From Roseibium album (lineage in GTDB: Bacteria > Pseudomonadota > Alphaproteobacteria > Rhizobiales > Stappiaceae), in the NCBI GenBank assembly GCA_001404055.1, contig CXTY01000001.1, positions 1 to 64,000 of the forward strand: a stretch of DNA of 64,000 nt, written 5' to 3'. The notes under the pieces are model-generated. The model was not told the origin of the DNA, did no database searches, and saw only the letters and a program-made list of their open reading frames with translations. Shown piece by piece: positions 8,860-16,260 of this stretch. Position 1 is the first letter of the stretch. The number at the start of each line of letters is the position of its first letter. Position numbers and translations under genes: made by a program.

Positions 8860-9882
8860 ATGGCAAATCAAGCGTCCGTTAAAGCTCGTTCCAGCCGACT
8901 GTTTCGTCCGGTTTTTCTCGGGCTTGGGCTGCTTGTTGCTGCAACACTTTTCTGGCCAGATTTGTTGTTTCCAGCAGCGTGGTTCGTAATCTGGAGCCTT
9001 GTGCTTGTTGCACCAATCGTAGTGCCGGGCATATTGCTCGCAGCCTGGATCGTTGCAAGTGGTGCAGATGCGCACATCACTAATGCGTTTGAAGGGAGGG
9101 CGTTGAAATCCATTCTCGCTGCCTCTCTTGTGGGCGCTCTTACGCCAGTGTGCGGCGTCACGGTTTTGCCTCTTATGACGGGGTTGTTGTCCGCCGGTGT
9201 CCCTCTGGCACCAGTCATGGCTTTCTGGTTGTCCTCTCCGATCACTGATCCCGCCATGCTCGCCACAACGGCGGCAACTCTCGGGCTGTCGTTTGCGATT
9301 GGAAAAACGGTTGCCGCCTTCAGCCTGGGGATGTTTGGAGGTGTGGTTACCGCTGCGTTTTCCCGAAAAGACTGGGTGCAAAGAGCACTTCGTAGCAATG
9401 GGGTAGTACGCAGATTAAATCCGCCGCGATGCGCCAAACAACAATATTTCGAGCCATTCGTATGGAAAACTCCATCTCGGCGCCAATCTTTTGCCAGGCA
9501 GGCAATAGCGACGGTCAAGCTCATGCTGGTTTGTCTGGTGCCGGCGTTTTTTGCTGAATACGCACTTAACGCTCTGATTACGCCAGGCTCGCTCGCCACT
9601 TATGTAGGAGAGGGGCAATGGTGGGCAATTCCCGCTGCAGTCCTCGTTGGAGCACCTGCTTACATTGACGGTTATGCCGCATTGCCACTCACACGTAGCC
9701 TGATTGAAAACGGCATGTCATCCGGTGCGGCCCTGGCATTCCTCGTTTCAGGTGGTGTCGTTAGTATTTGGGGCGCGATGGCTATTGCACCCGTTATGAA
9801 GTTCAAGCCGTTTGTGCTGTATCTCGTGCTTGCAGTCACAGGGTCCTTGATGGCTGGTTATGTCTTCGAATGGAGCGTTTAG
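8860..9882 (+). CDS. permease of the ArsP/DUF318 family
   Basis: This 340-residue membrane protein has about eight to nine hydrophobic segments in two halves, joined by a basic cytoplasmic loop (residues about 175-215). The conserved block TPVCGVTVLPLMTGLLSAG with SSPITDPAML, repeated more weakly in the second half, is typical of PF03773 permeases, some of which export metal(loid)s or organoarsenicals. The cysteine in TPVCG is the usual conserved one. AAAGGAG precedes the ATG. The divergent LysR gene probably controls it. The exported substrate is unknown. Confidence 0.75.
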   Translation: MANQASVKARSSRLFRPVFLGLGLLVAATLFWPDLLFPAAWFVIWSLVLVAPIVVPGILLAAWIVASGADAHITNAFEGRALKSILAASLVGALTPVCGVTVLPLMTGLLSAGVPLAPVMAFWLSSPITDPAMLATTAATLGLSFAIGKTVAAFSLGMFGGVVTAAFSRKDWVQRALRSNGVVRRLNPPRCAKQQYFEPFVWKTPSRRQSFARQAIATVKLMLVCLVPAFFAEYALNALITPGSLATYVGEGQWWAIPAAVLVGAPAYIDGYAALPLTRSLIENGMSSGAALAFLVSGGVVSIWGAMAIAPVMKFKPFVLYLVLAVTGSLMAGYVFEWSV

Positions 9883-9911
9883 GTAAAATCTGGATTTCAG
9901 CGCGGTTGCTT

Positions 9912-10373
9912 TCAAACAGGCAATTTCACCACGGACTTTATCGTCCTTGTGATCAGGTGCATCGACACCTGGCCGAAGCAGGATCGTTCGAACAGAAACT
10001 CGTCGTAAAACCGGTTGTATTCTTCCAGGTCCCTGCACATCACCAGCAGGTGGTAGTCGGATGTCCCAGCCACGGCGAAACACTGGAGCACTTCGGGTCG
10101 TTGTCCCACTTCGTCAATAAAAGCACGGACGGTATCGGTATCTGTGCGGGCGAGACTGACCTGCACGATGGCGCGGAATTTCAAATCAGCAGCGTCCGGA
10201 TCGGCGAGCGCTACATAGCTTGAAATGACTCCGGCCTCCTCCAGCGCGCGAACACGCCGCCAGCAGACCGAAGTCGACATGCCTGTTCGCTCAGCCAGAT
10301 CCTGATTTGTGATGCGGCAATCTTCCTGAAGAACGCGAAGCAGTGCCCGGTCCTGATTTGTCAATTGAACCAT
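9912..10373 (-). CDS. Lrp/AsnC-family regulator
   Basis: The N-terminal helix-turn-helix (ITNQDLAERTGMSTSVCWRRVRALEEAGVI) precedes a RAM/AsnC ligand-binding domain (residues about 65-150). The 153-residue length is normal. It is convergent with the permease and faces away from the small membrane protein gene at 10604. No adjacent amino-acid gene reveals its target. A second member of the family lies at 44234. Confidence 0.9.
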   Translation of the reverse strand: MVQLTNQDRALLRVLQEDCRITNQDLAERTGMSTSVCWRRVRALEEAGVISSYVALADPDAADLKFRAIVQVSLARTDTDTVRAFIDEVGQRPEVLQCFAVAGTSDYHLLVMCRDLEEYNRFYDEFLFERSCFGQVSMHLITRTIKSVVKLPV

Positions 10374-10603
10374 AATTCTGGTGAGGTTTCTCGAATGGTT
10401 TCAAGTTTCCGACACAACTTACCAAAATTCGGAAGAAATTCAAAAAACAAGAAACGCCTTTCCAGCGCATTCGATTTAGGTTTTCGAACGAGCAACTGGG
10501 TCGAAGAGTGCAGCCGTTAGATGACTGCCTACCAGTTGGACACGTGGCCGGTTCGGCGTGGGTATCTATGCCCGGATTGGAGACCATTGGGAGCAGAATT
10601 ACG

Positions 10604-10834
10604 ATGTCTGAGCTTACCGAAAAGACCATGGGATCAGCTGGCGCGGTTTGCTTGTTCGGCCTGTTCTCCGTCTGGATCGTCGATCTGGAGCTCTACTACA
10701 AGCTGCTCGCGACTTTCCTCGTAGGGTTTCTCGTCGTTGGGCTATTCGGCATTCTGCTGTTGAAACGGTGGCGACTGATCAGGACACGGCAGGAACAATT
10801 GCATCGCCACAGAAATGGCAATTCAGTGAGATGA
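10604..10834 (+). CDS. small two-helix membrane protein, unknown function
   Basis: The ATG at 10604 follows GGAG and yields a 76-residue protein with two hydrophobic helices (GAVCLFGLFSVWIVDLE and LLATFLVGFLVVGLFGILLL) and a strongly basic C-terminal tail ending RHRNGNSVR, expected inside the cell. An open frame continues upstream to 10508 but without a ribosome-binding site. I do not recognise the family. The gene stands alone between an Lrp gene and a flavin reductase. Confidence 0.5.
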   Translation: MSELTEKTMGSAGAVCLFGLFSVWIVDLELYYKLLATFLVGFLVVGLFGILLLKRWRLIRTRQEQLHRHRNGNSVR

Positions 10835-10941
10835 TCACATTTCCGGTTGCCGTATCGGGGAAGGATAAACGGTAGCGTGAGCTGTGTTTCGGAAGGGAAA
10901 CGGGCAATTGGGTGATTGCCCGCTCCTTAAGGCACTGTCCG

Positions 10942-11493
10942 TCAGGCTGGTTCCAGGGCAAACGCTGCCAGCGCGTCGCCGAGTTTCCTGATGTCTTCAT
11001 CGCGGGTCAGGCTGCCGGTTTCGGGATCAAAGGCATCGCCCCATTGACCGATGCCGACAGACCCTCTGATTTCTCCTCCGAAGTGAGGGGTCAGCATGGC
11101 CTGGGTCTGAAGCACGTTTGCACCAGCACGGGGACCCGGTGTTGCAGCCATGGTGATCAACGGTTTGTTCTGCCAGAGCTTCATGTCAATGCGGCTCATC
11201 CAGTCGAAGATGTTTTTCCAGGCAGCCGTCACGAAGCCATTGTGTTCTGCAAACGAGACGAGCACAGCATCAGCGCTACCGATCTTTTCAAAGAAGGTCT
11301 TTGCGGCGGTAGGGATGCCTGTGTCCTGTTCCCGGTCGACTGAGTAGATCGGCATCTCGAAGTCGTTCAAGTCCAGGATTTCGATGTCCGCGTTGACGTC
11401 GACCTCTTTCTGAAAGCGAGAGAGGGCGTGGTCAAGCAAGGCGCGGTTGATGGAGTTACGGCTGTTTGTGGCAGCAAAAGCGAGGATTTTCAT
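10942..11493 (-). CDS. NAD(P)H-dependent FMN reductase family protein
   Basis: A flavodoxin-like fold protein of 183 residues: MKILAFAATNSRNSINRALL matches the FMN-phosphate loop, SFAEHNGFVTAAWKNIFDWMSR is the family's FMN-isoalloxazine segment (usually PEYN, here AEHN), and TPGPRAGANVLQ follows. ATG 11493 gives the standard N-terminus; an ATG at 11502 is possible. It shares the strand with the DoxX gene just upstream (99 bp), and both probably form one transcript controlled by the LysR gene at 12061. Likely a quinone or azo/FMN reductase. Confidence 0.85.
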   Translation of the reverse strand: MKILAFAATNSRNSINRALLDHALSRFQKEVDVNADIEILDLNDFEMPIYSVDREQDTGIPTAAKTFFEKIGSADAVLVSFAEHNGFVTAAWKNIFDWMSRIDMKLWQNKPLITMAATPGPRAGANVLQTQAMLTPHFGGEIRGSVGIGQWGDAFDPETGSLTRDEDIRKLGDALAAFALEPA

Positions 11494-11592
11494 GAGGTAC
11501 ATTCCATTGGGCTTTGAACAGGCGCCAGCTGTCTTGCTGACGTCCGATGGATGTTTGGGCCTGAAGGTGGCTGTTGGCATGCTTGCGGTTGC

Positions 11593-11949
11593 TTAGGACC
11601 GACCGAGAATGGCTGGAATCTGACCTTTGTGGATGTAAAGGACGGCGCTGCACAGCAGGCCCAGAACAATTGCCGGGACAGCTGAAGGGCCAAGAATGAG
11701 CAAGTGGGTCAGAACTGCGCCGACCATGGTTCCGCCGAGTATCGCAGCCCCCACAACTTGCCGGTTCGGAAACCAGAGCAGTGCGGCGCCTACAATTTCG
11801 ATCCCACCAGTCAGATAGCGGAAACCCTGGCCGAAGCCGATGGCGTCAAACGTTGCAACCATCATGTCGACACCTGCGAGTTTGGCGCCGCCAGCGCCTA
11901 GAAAGGCGGCAGATAGGAGGATGCGTAAGCCGAGCGAAACATATTTCAT
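11593..11949 (-). CDS. DoxX-family membrane protein
   Basis: Four hydrophobic segments and the DoxX pattern (ILLSAAFLGAGGAKLAG at the start, FRYLTGGIEIVGAALLWFP in the middle) are visible in 118 residues. DoxX-like proteins are small inner-membrane proteins linked with quinone or thiol redox systems. ATG 11949 has GGAA upstream; a TTG at 11955 is the alternative. It is followed by the flavin reductase gene, a common pairing, and is divergent from a LysR regulator. Confidence 0.85.
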   Translation of the reverse strand: MKYVSLGLRILLSAAFLGAGGAKLAGVDMMVATFDAIGFGQGFRYLTGGIEIVGAALLWFPNRQVVGAAILGGTMVGAVLTHLLILGPSAVPAIVLGLLCSAVLYIHKGQIPAILGRS

Positions 11950-12025
11950 TTTCAAGTTCCAAAATTGTACGTGATCTTGAATGAAAATATGTATGCTGCA
12001 TAAAGAGAGCTCAATAGGTGGGAAA

Positions 12026-12040
12026 GCGCATTATATGCGC
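12026..12040. promoter_or_regulatory. GCGCAT-TAT-ATGCGC inverted repeat, likely LysR site
   Basis: A perfect 6-bp inverted repeat with a 3-bp centre sits 20 bp before the LysR gene at 12061 and 76 bp from the divergent DoxX start. Its position fits an operator shared by the divergent genes. Confidence 0.5.
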
Positions 12041-12060
12041 GAAAACTATACAAGGTAGAA

Positions 12061-12924
12061 ATGGAAAGATGGTCAGAGCTCCGCACGGCTTACAAGGTTG
12101 CCAGACTTGGGACAGTCAGCGCGGCGGCCGAAGCGCTCGGGTTCCACCGGGCGACGGTTAATCGGCATATTGATCTGCTGGAACAGGATCTGGGTGCCAA
12201 AATATTTATCCGGCATGCGCGGGGCTATACGCTCACGGATGCCGGCCAGGATATGCTGGACGTTGCCAACCGGGCTGATGAATTGTTTACGGATCTGGAA
12301 GGCCGCAGTCGCGGACATGCCGGACAACTCTCAGGTGAATTGACTGTCACTGCATTGATCGGGGTGGTGCCGTTGATCATGCCCGCAATCAAGGCATTTC
12401 ACCTTGCGCATCCCAAAACGCCAATTGAATTTGTGGCCGGTGCCAAGCTGGCCCGGCTTGAACACGGTGAAGCTCACGTTGCCTTCAGGGCGGGCGCCAA
12501 ATCTCAGCAGCCAGATTACGTCGTCTTGCCGTTCCGGAACTTCCGGTTCGGGCTCTACGCAAGCCAGGACTACATTGCGCGTAACGGCAGGCCCTCAGGC
12601 CAGCAGTTTTCCGGTCATCGATTTGTTGGAAATGTGGGCGAACGCTCTCCTATTCCTTATTCAGACTGGATGGAAGAGCATGTGGACCGGGCGGACCTGA
12701 GTTTTCGAACGTCTGATCAGCAAGTCATTCGCGGCGCGGTTCGAATGGGGTTCGGGCTCGGTTTTCTGGCCGAACAGGATGCACGCGGAGATCCAAACCT
12801 GGTTGAGATCATTCCTCCCGACGACGCGTGGACCGCAAGTATCTGGATCGTGACCCACGTCGACTTGCACCGAACAGCAAAGGTCCAGGAATTCTTGAGG
12901 TTTGTACGCGAAGCAGAAAAATGA
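12061..12924 (+). CDS. LysR-family regulator
   Basis: The helix-turn-helix VARLGTVSAAAEALGFHRATVNRHIDLLEQDLGAK lies at residues about 14-50, in shorter pieces the canonical LysR pattern, followed by an effector domain that ends RTAKVQEFLRFV. The length of 287 residues is normal. It is divergent from doxX and the flavin reductase, its probable targets. The upstream SD is weak (AAGG). The effector is unknown; a quinone or electrophile is a reasonable guess from the targets. Confidence 0.85.
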   Translation: MERWSELRTAYKVARLGTVSAAAEALGFHRATVNRHIDLLEQDLGAKIFIRHARGYTLTDAGQDMLDVANRADELFTDLEGRSRGHAGQLSGELTVTALIGVVPLIMPAIKAFHLAHPKTPIEFVAGAKLARLEHGEAHVAFRAGAKSQQPDYVVLPFRNFRFGLYASQDYIARNGRPSGQQFSGHRFVGNVGERSPIPYSDWMEEHVDRADLSFRTSDQQVIRGAVRMGFGLGFLAEQDARGDPNLVEIIPPDDAWTASIWIVTHVDLHRTAKVQEFLRFVREAEK

Positions 12925-13069
12925 ATTCTCCGAAGTGTCGGCCTTAACCCCATTCATGGTGTTACCAAGAGATTAGAAGCGATTGTCGGCTAGGTATGCG
13001 TAGCGGCGCTCACAAACGATTGCTTTGTTCCTGCTGGACAGGATTCCATCTGTTTCCTATGTCTTGGGT

Positions 13070-14629
13070 ATGACTATTCAAGCCCAACAAACTGCAAACG
13101 ACTACAGCATAACGGTTGAACCGCTCACCGGTGAGGTTTCGGCCTGGCGAGGGGAACATTTGCTCGCCCGCTCCAGCAATGCACGGGTGATGTATGAAAC
13201 CCGGTTGCAGCCGGTGGTCTATTTTCCTGTGGAAGATATTCTGGCGGAACTGATTCCGGCGCTTGACCGCAAAACCTTCTGCCCGTTCAAAGGCACTGCT
13301 TCATACGATCATGTGCGTATTGGTGGTGAAACGATTGAGCATGGTGCCTGGTGCTACCATAACGCTTTGCCGGAAGGTAAAGCAGTTGATGGCTATATCG
13401 CATTCATGCCAGGTGTGGTGAGCCGCGTCGAACATCAGGAAGCCAGTTTGGAAATGCCGCCGGTCGGCAATATTGCCGGCCCCACGGTGGATTGGCTCTT
13501 GCGCGAGGCCTGGGCAGCCAAGACGCCCGAAGAATTGATTGGTGCTCTGGGACGCAGGCTTGTTGATGACGGGATTGCTGTCAGTCGCATCACCATCCTG
13601 ATCTGGTCACTTCATCCGATGATTGCCGGACGGATTTTTGTCTGGTCCCGGGACAATGATGAAGTGAAGAGTCACGCGCCATCCTATGAAAACCTGGAGA
13701 GCCCTGCCTTTCGTAACAGCCCGCTCCAGCATGTGGCCGATGGTCTGGGCGGTGTGCGCCAGAAACTGGACACAAATCCGGACGAGTTCATGTTTCCGGT
13801 CATGGATGACTTGAGGCAACAAGGAGCGACCGACTACGTCGCTATGCCGCTGCCGTTCTCTGACGGACGGGTCAATGTCATGACCCTGGTTTCCGATCAC
13901 CCGAAGGGTTTCACCACAGCAAATCTTGGGCTTGTTTTTGAGTGCTCCGCGTTGATCAGCAGGCTTTTTGAGGTTTTTGCGCTGACTTCAAACGCAATGT
14001 CGCTGCTGGAAACATATCTTGGCAAGCGAACCGGCGCCCGCGTACTTGGGGGCAAGATCCGTCGCGGTGATGGTGACAATATCGATGCTGCGATCTTGTT
14101 CTGTGATTTGCGCCATTCGACCCGGTTGGAAACGGAGCATGGCCGGGAAGCCTATCTGGCGCTGCTCAATCGATTTTTTGAGACGACGACCGAGATCGTT
14201 AACGCGCATGAAGGCGAAGTGCTGAAATTCATCGGGGATGCAGTTCTTGCCATTTTTCCCGTCAGCTCTGGTCGGCAACACGCCTGCCAGCAAGCAATGG
14301 AAAGTGCAACCGAGATCGTCAAGAGCCTGGGTGAGCCGGATGAAGAAGAAAGCGGGATTGTACTGGATAGTGCAATAGGCATTGCTTTTGGTGAAGTCAC
14401 CTATGGCAATGTTGGATCGAAGGAGCGGCTGGATTTCACCGTAATCGGAGGCGCTGCAAATATCGCTGCCCGGCTTGGTGACCATGGCAAGGTCAACGGA
14501 TTGAACGTCGTGGCGTCTGAAGATGTTGTCCAGGAGGCCGGAATTCCCGCGACAGCTCTGGGTGCTGTTGAGCTGCACAATGTTGCGCAACCCGTTGAAG
14601 CTTATGCGATTGAGGCAAAACGACTGTAA
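13070..14629 (+). CDS. DUF427 domain fused to a class III adenylate/guanylate cyclase
   Basis: Residues about 10-125 match DUF427 (VYFPVEDILAELI, FCPFKGTASYDHV, GAWCYHNALPEGKAVDGYIAF). A middle region (about 140-320) resembles the sensor segment found before many rhizobial cyclases (WLLREAWAAKTPEELIGALG). The C-terminal cyclase domain starts near 340, with metal-binding Asp residues in AAILFCDLRHST and FIGDAVLAIF and the later block FTVIGGAANIAARLG. It should make cAMP or cGMP in the cytoplasm. The start could be TTG 13025, but ATG 13070 gives the cleaner N-terminus. Confidence 0.85.
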   Translation: MTIQAQQTANDYSITVEPLTGEVSAWRGEHLLARSSNARVMYETRLQPVVYFPVEDILAELIPALDRKTFCPFKGTASYDHVRIGGETIEHGAWCYHNALPEGKAVDGYIAFMPGVVSRVEHQEASLEMPPVGNIAGPTVDWLLREAWAAKTPEELIGALGRRLVDDGIAVSRITILIWSLHPMIAGRIFVWSRDNDEVKSHAPSYENLESPAFRNSPLQHVADGLGGVRQKLDTNPDEFMFPVMDDLRQQGATDYVAMPLPFSDGRVNVMTLVSDHPKGFTTANLGLVFECSALISRLFEVFALTSNAMSLLETYLGKRTGARVLGGKIRRGDGDNIDAAILFCDLRHSTRLETEHGREAYLALLNRFFETTTEIVNAHEGEVLKFIGDAVLAIFPVSSGRQHACQQAMESATEIVKSLGEPDEEESGIVLDSAIGIAFGEVTYGNVGSKERLDFTVIGGAANIAARLGDHGKVNGLNVVASEDVVQEAGIPATALGAVELHNVAQPVEAYAIEAKRL

Positions 14630-14646
14630 GCAAGTGGCTTGTGGGC

Positions 14647-14928
14647 CTAGCGGACCGCGTTTTCTCCGACAAATCCGCCCACAGGCTGGTTGCGAACCAG
14701 GATCACCAGGCCTTCTTTGCTCGGCGCAGCATCTATTTGCGCAACACCACCGTAATTGGCGCAAAGGTCTTCAGCGCTCTTTGCGCGGGCTGGTGTAAAC
14801 ATGGTGATTGCCTGGCAGTCAACGCGCCGCAGTTCATTGTCGGTCTTTGTATCGCCAGACATGACGAAACCAACTCCTACCAGAGCCATAGCGAAGGTTG
14901 AGGTGGCTACAACAGCAAACTTTTTCAT
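14647..14928 (-). CDS. small exported protein, unknown function
   Basis: From ATG 14928, with GGGGATT upstream, the frame encodes 93 residues. The first 25 (MKKFAVVATSTFAMALVGVG followed by FVMSG) form a signal peptide or single membrane anchor. The mature part has two cysteines (VDCQAIT and EDLCANYGG) that could form a disulfide in the periplasm, and ends NQPVGGFVGENAVR. I do not recognise a family. It is convergent with the cyclase gene, 17 bp away. Confidence 0.65.
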   Translation of the reverse strand: MKKFAVVATSTFAMALVGVGFVMSGDTKTDNELRRVDCQAITMFTPARAKSAEDLCANYGGVAQIDAAPSKEGLVILVRNQPVGGFVGENAVR

Positions 14929-15210
14929 AATCCCCGGTCCCATTTCCTGGCCCTGAGTTGAAGGGCCTTGCGGTATGGTCGGAGAATGCCGGAAAGCACC
15001 TGTACTCACTCTGAAATCCGCATTCACCTTGCGTTCAGGTTAGTTGATTCGAGTTTCTTTTCCGAGTTTCTGCCCCAATTTTGCCGAATTCGATTCGGGT
15101 TAACTTTGGATAAACTTCAAAGCTAGGTAGTTTTGAGAGGGTGGTCTTACATTGTTCGTCTTTTTGACGCGAACGTGGAACATCAAAGGTGAAGAAGGCT
15201 TAGCTGGGCT

Positions 15211-15254
15211 TGTCGAACCGGATGCAGCGAAGCGCAAGTCCGGTATCCAGTAAA
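15211..15254. repeat. degenerate copy of the interspersed TGTC...ATCCAGTAAA repeat
   Basis: The segment from TGTCGAACCGG to GTATCCAGTAAA aligns with the left arm of the repeat at 33912-33953 (TGTCATCCCGG ... GGATCCAGTAAA) with scattered mismatches. Only one arm remains here. It sits in the 498-bp gap between the small exported protein and grxD, which otherwise holds only the grxD terminator. Confidence 0.6.
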
Positions 15255-15359
15255 GAGTAGGGTTTTCGAGAATGAATAAACCGCAGAGATTCTCGATACT
15301 CGCCTGGAATGACATGAAGTAAAATAGGTATAGCGGTGAAGACTTCTCAGTCCTCTACA

Positions 15360-15397
15360 AAATTGAGAAAAACAAAAGGGGCGTTAGGCCGCCCCTT
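15360..15397 (-). terminator. rho-independent terminator of the bolA-grxD cluster
   Basis: On the minus strand AAGGGGCG, loop GCCTAA, CGCCCCTT (15376-15397) is followed by TTTTGTTTTT. It lies about 30 bp after the grxD stop. Confidence 0.85.
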
Positions 15398-15426
15398 GAA
15401 TGCTTGCATTTCCGTGAAAGAACGCT

Positions 15427-15759
15427 CTAAGCGCTGGTCTTCACTTCGACGCCTTTTTCACTCATCAAACCCTGAAGTTCCTGATTCTGGAACATTTCAC
15501 GGATGATGTCACAGCCGCCGACGAATTCGCCTTTTACATAAAGCTGCGGAATGGTCGGCCAGTTGGTGAATTCCTTGACGCCCTGACGAAGATCGTCGTC
15601 TTCCAGCACATTGATGCCTTTGTAGGCGGTGCCGACATAGTCGAGGATCTGAACGACCTGTCCGGAAAATCCGCATTGCGGGAAGTTCGGTGTGCCTTTC
15701 ATGAAAAGCACAACATCGTTGGTGTCGACTTCGTTCTTGATCCAGTCCTGGATGCTCAT
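15427..15759 (-). CDS. grxD: monothiol glutaredoxin, CGFS type
   Basis: The CGFS active site (FPQCGFSGQVVQIL, near residue 30), VVLFMKGTP at the start and WPTIPQLYVKGEFVGGCDI identify a monothiol glutaredoxin of normal length (110 aa). Such proteins carry a glutathione-ligated 2Fe-2S cluster and pass clusters on, commonly in complex with BolA. ATG 15759 overlaps the stop codon of the 46-residue membrane protein as ATGA, so translation is probably coupled. bolA is the next gene upstream on the same strand, consistent with a BolA-Grx complex. Confidence 0.95.
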   Translation of the reverse strand: MSIQDWIKNEVDTNDVVLFMKGTPNFPQCGFSGQVVQILDYVGTAYKGINVLEDDDLRQGVKEFTNWPTIPQLYVKGEFVGGCDIIREMFQNQELQGLMSEKGVEVKTSA

Positions 15760-15896
15760 GAGTGATTGTCCTTGTGTTTCGTAGGCGCAAACAGGGCGCG
15801 GCCAATGCGATAAATCAGTTTTGTCACGGCTCTCCAAATACGGACTTCCATGATCAAGGTGACCAGGAGTGCGGAAATCAGAAGGAGCCACAACAT
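15756..15896 (-). CDS. 46-residue membrane protein between bolA and grxD
   Basis: On the minus strand an ATG at 15896, preceded by GGAG with 7-nt spacing, opens a 46-residue frame. It starts MLWLLLISALLVTLIMEV, a single hydrophobic helix, and continues with a basic amphipathic part (RIWRAVTKLIYRIGRALF) and a polar tail. Its TGA overlaps the grxD ATG (ATGA). Good ribosome site, overlap and location suggest a real gene; function unknown, possibly an inner-membrane partner of the Fe-S or BolA system. Confidence 0.7.
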   Translation of the reverse strand: MLWLLLISALLVTLIMEVRIWRAVTKLIYRIGRALFAPTKHKDNHS

Positions 15897-15983
15897 GTCA
15901 TTCTCCGATCTCTTGTCCGCCTATCTGTTGCAGATAGGCGACAGAATCAAGGGGCAGCGCGCATGGCGCGGCAATCTGTCAAT

Positions 15984-16217
15984 TCAGTCTGGTGCCTTGG
16001 TCTGAAGGGCCAGAGCATGCAGCGCGCCACCCATATTACCTTTCAGGGCTTCATAAATCAGCTGATGTTGCTGTACGCGGCTCTTTCCCCGGAAGGATTC
16101 GGAGACAACATTGGCCGCGTAGTGGTCGCCGTCACCAGCCAAATCACGGATCTCCACCTGAGCATCGGGCAAGGCCTCCTTGATCAGGGTTTCGATCTCA
16201 TTTGCGTTCATTGGCAT
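15984..16217 (-). CDS. BolA family protein
   Basis: This 77-residue protein shows the BolA pattern: DGDHYAANVVSESFRGKSRVQQHQLIYEALKG in pieces, with the helix-turn-helix-like core and conserved histidines. BolA proteins bind CGFS glutaredoxins through a shared 2Fe-2S cluster and influence iron homeostasis. It lies 87 bp upstream of the 46-residue peptide and grxD on the same strand and 43 bp downstream of purL, so purL-bolA-grxD may be co-transcribed. Confidence 0.92.
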   Translation of the reverse strand: MPMNANEIETLIKEALPDAQVEIRDLAGDGDHYAANVVSESFRGKSRVQQHQLIYEALKGNMGGALHALALQTKAPD

Positions 16218-16260
16218 CGTGCATCAGTCCTTTTTGCGCGTTCTTGAAAGGCAAACCGTC

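Noticed and set aside
15100..15315. 71-aa minus-strand frame
   Set aside because: Much of it is translated from the family A repeat arm; there is no ribosome site, so it is not a gene.
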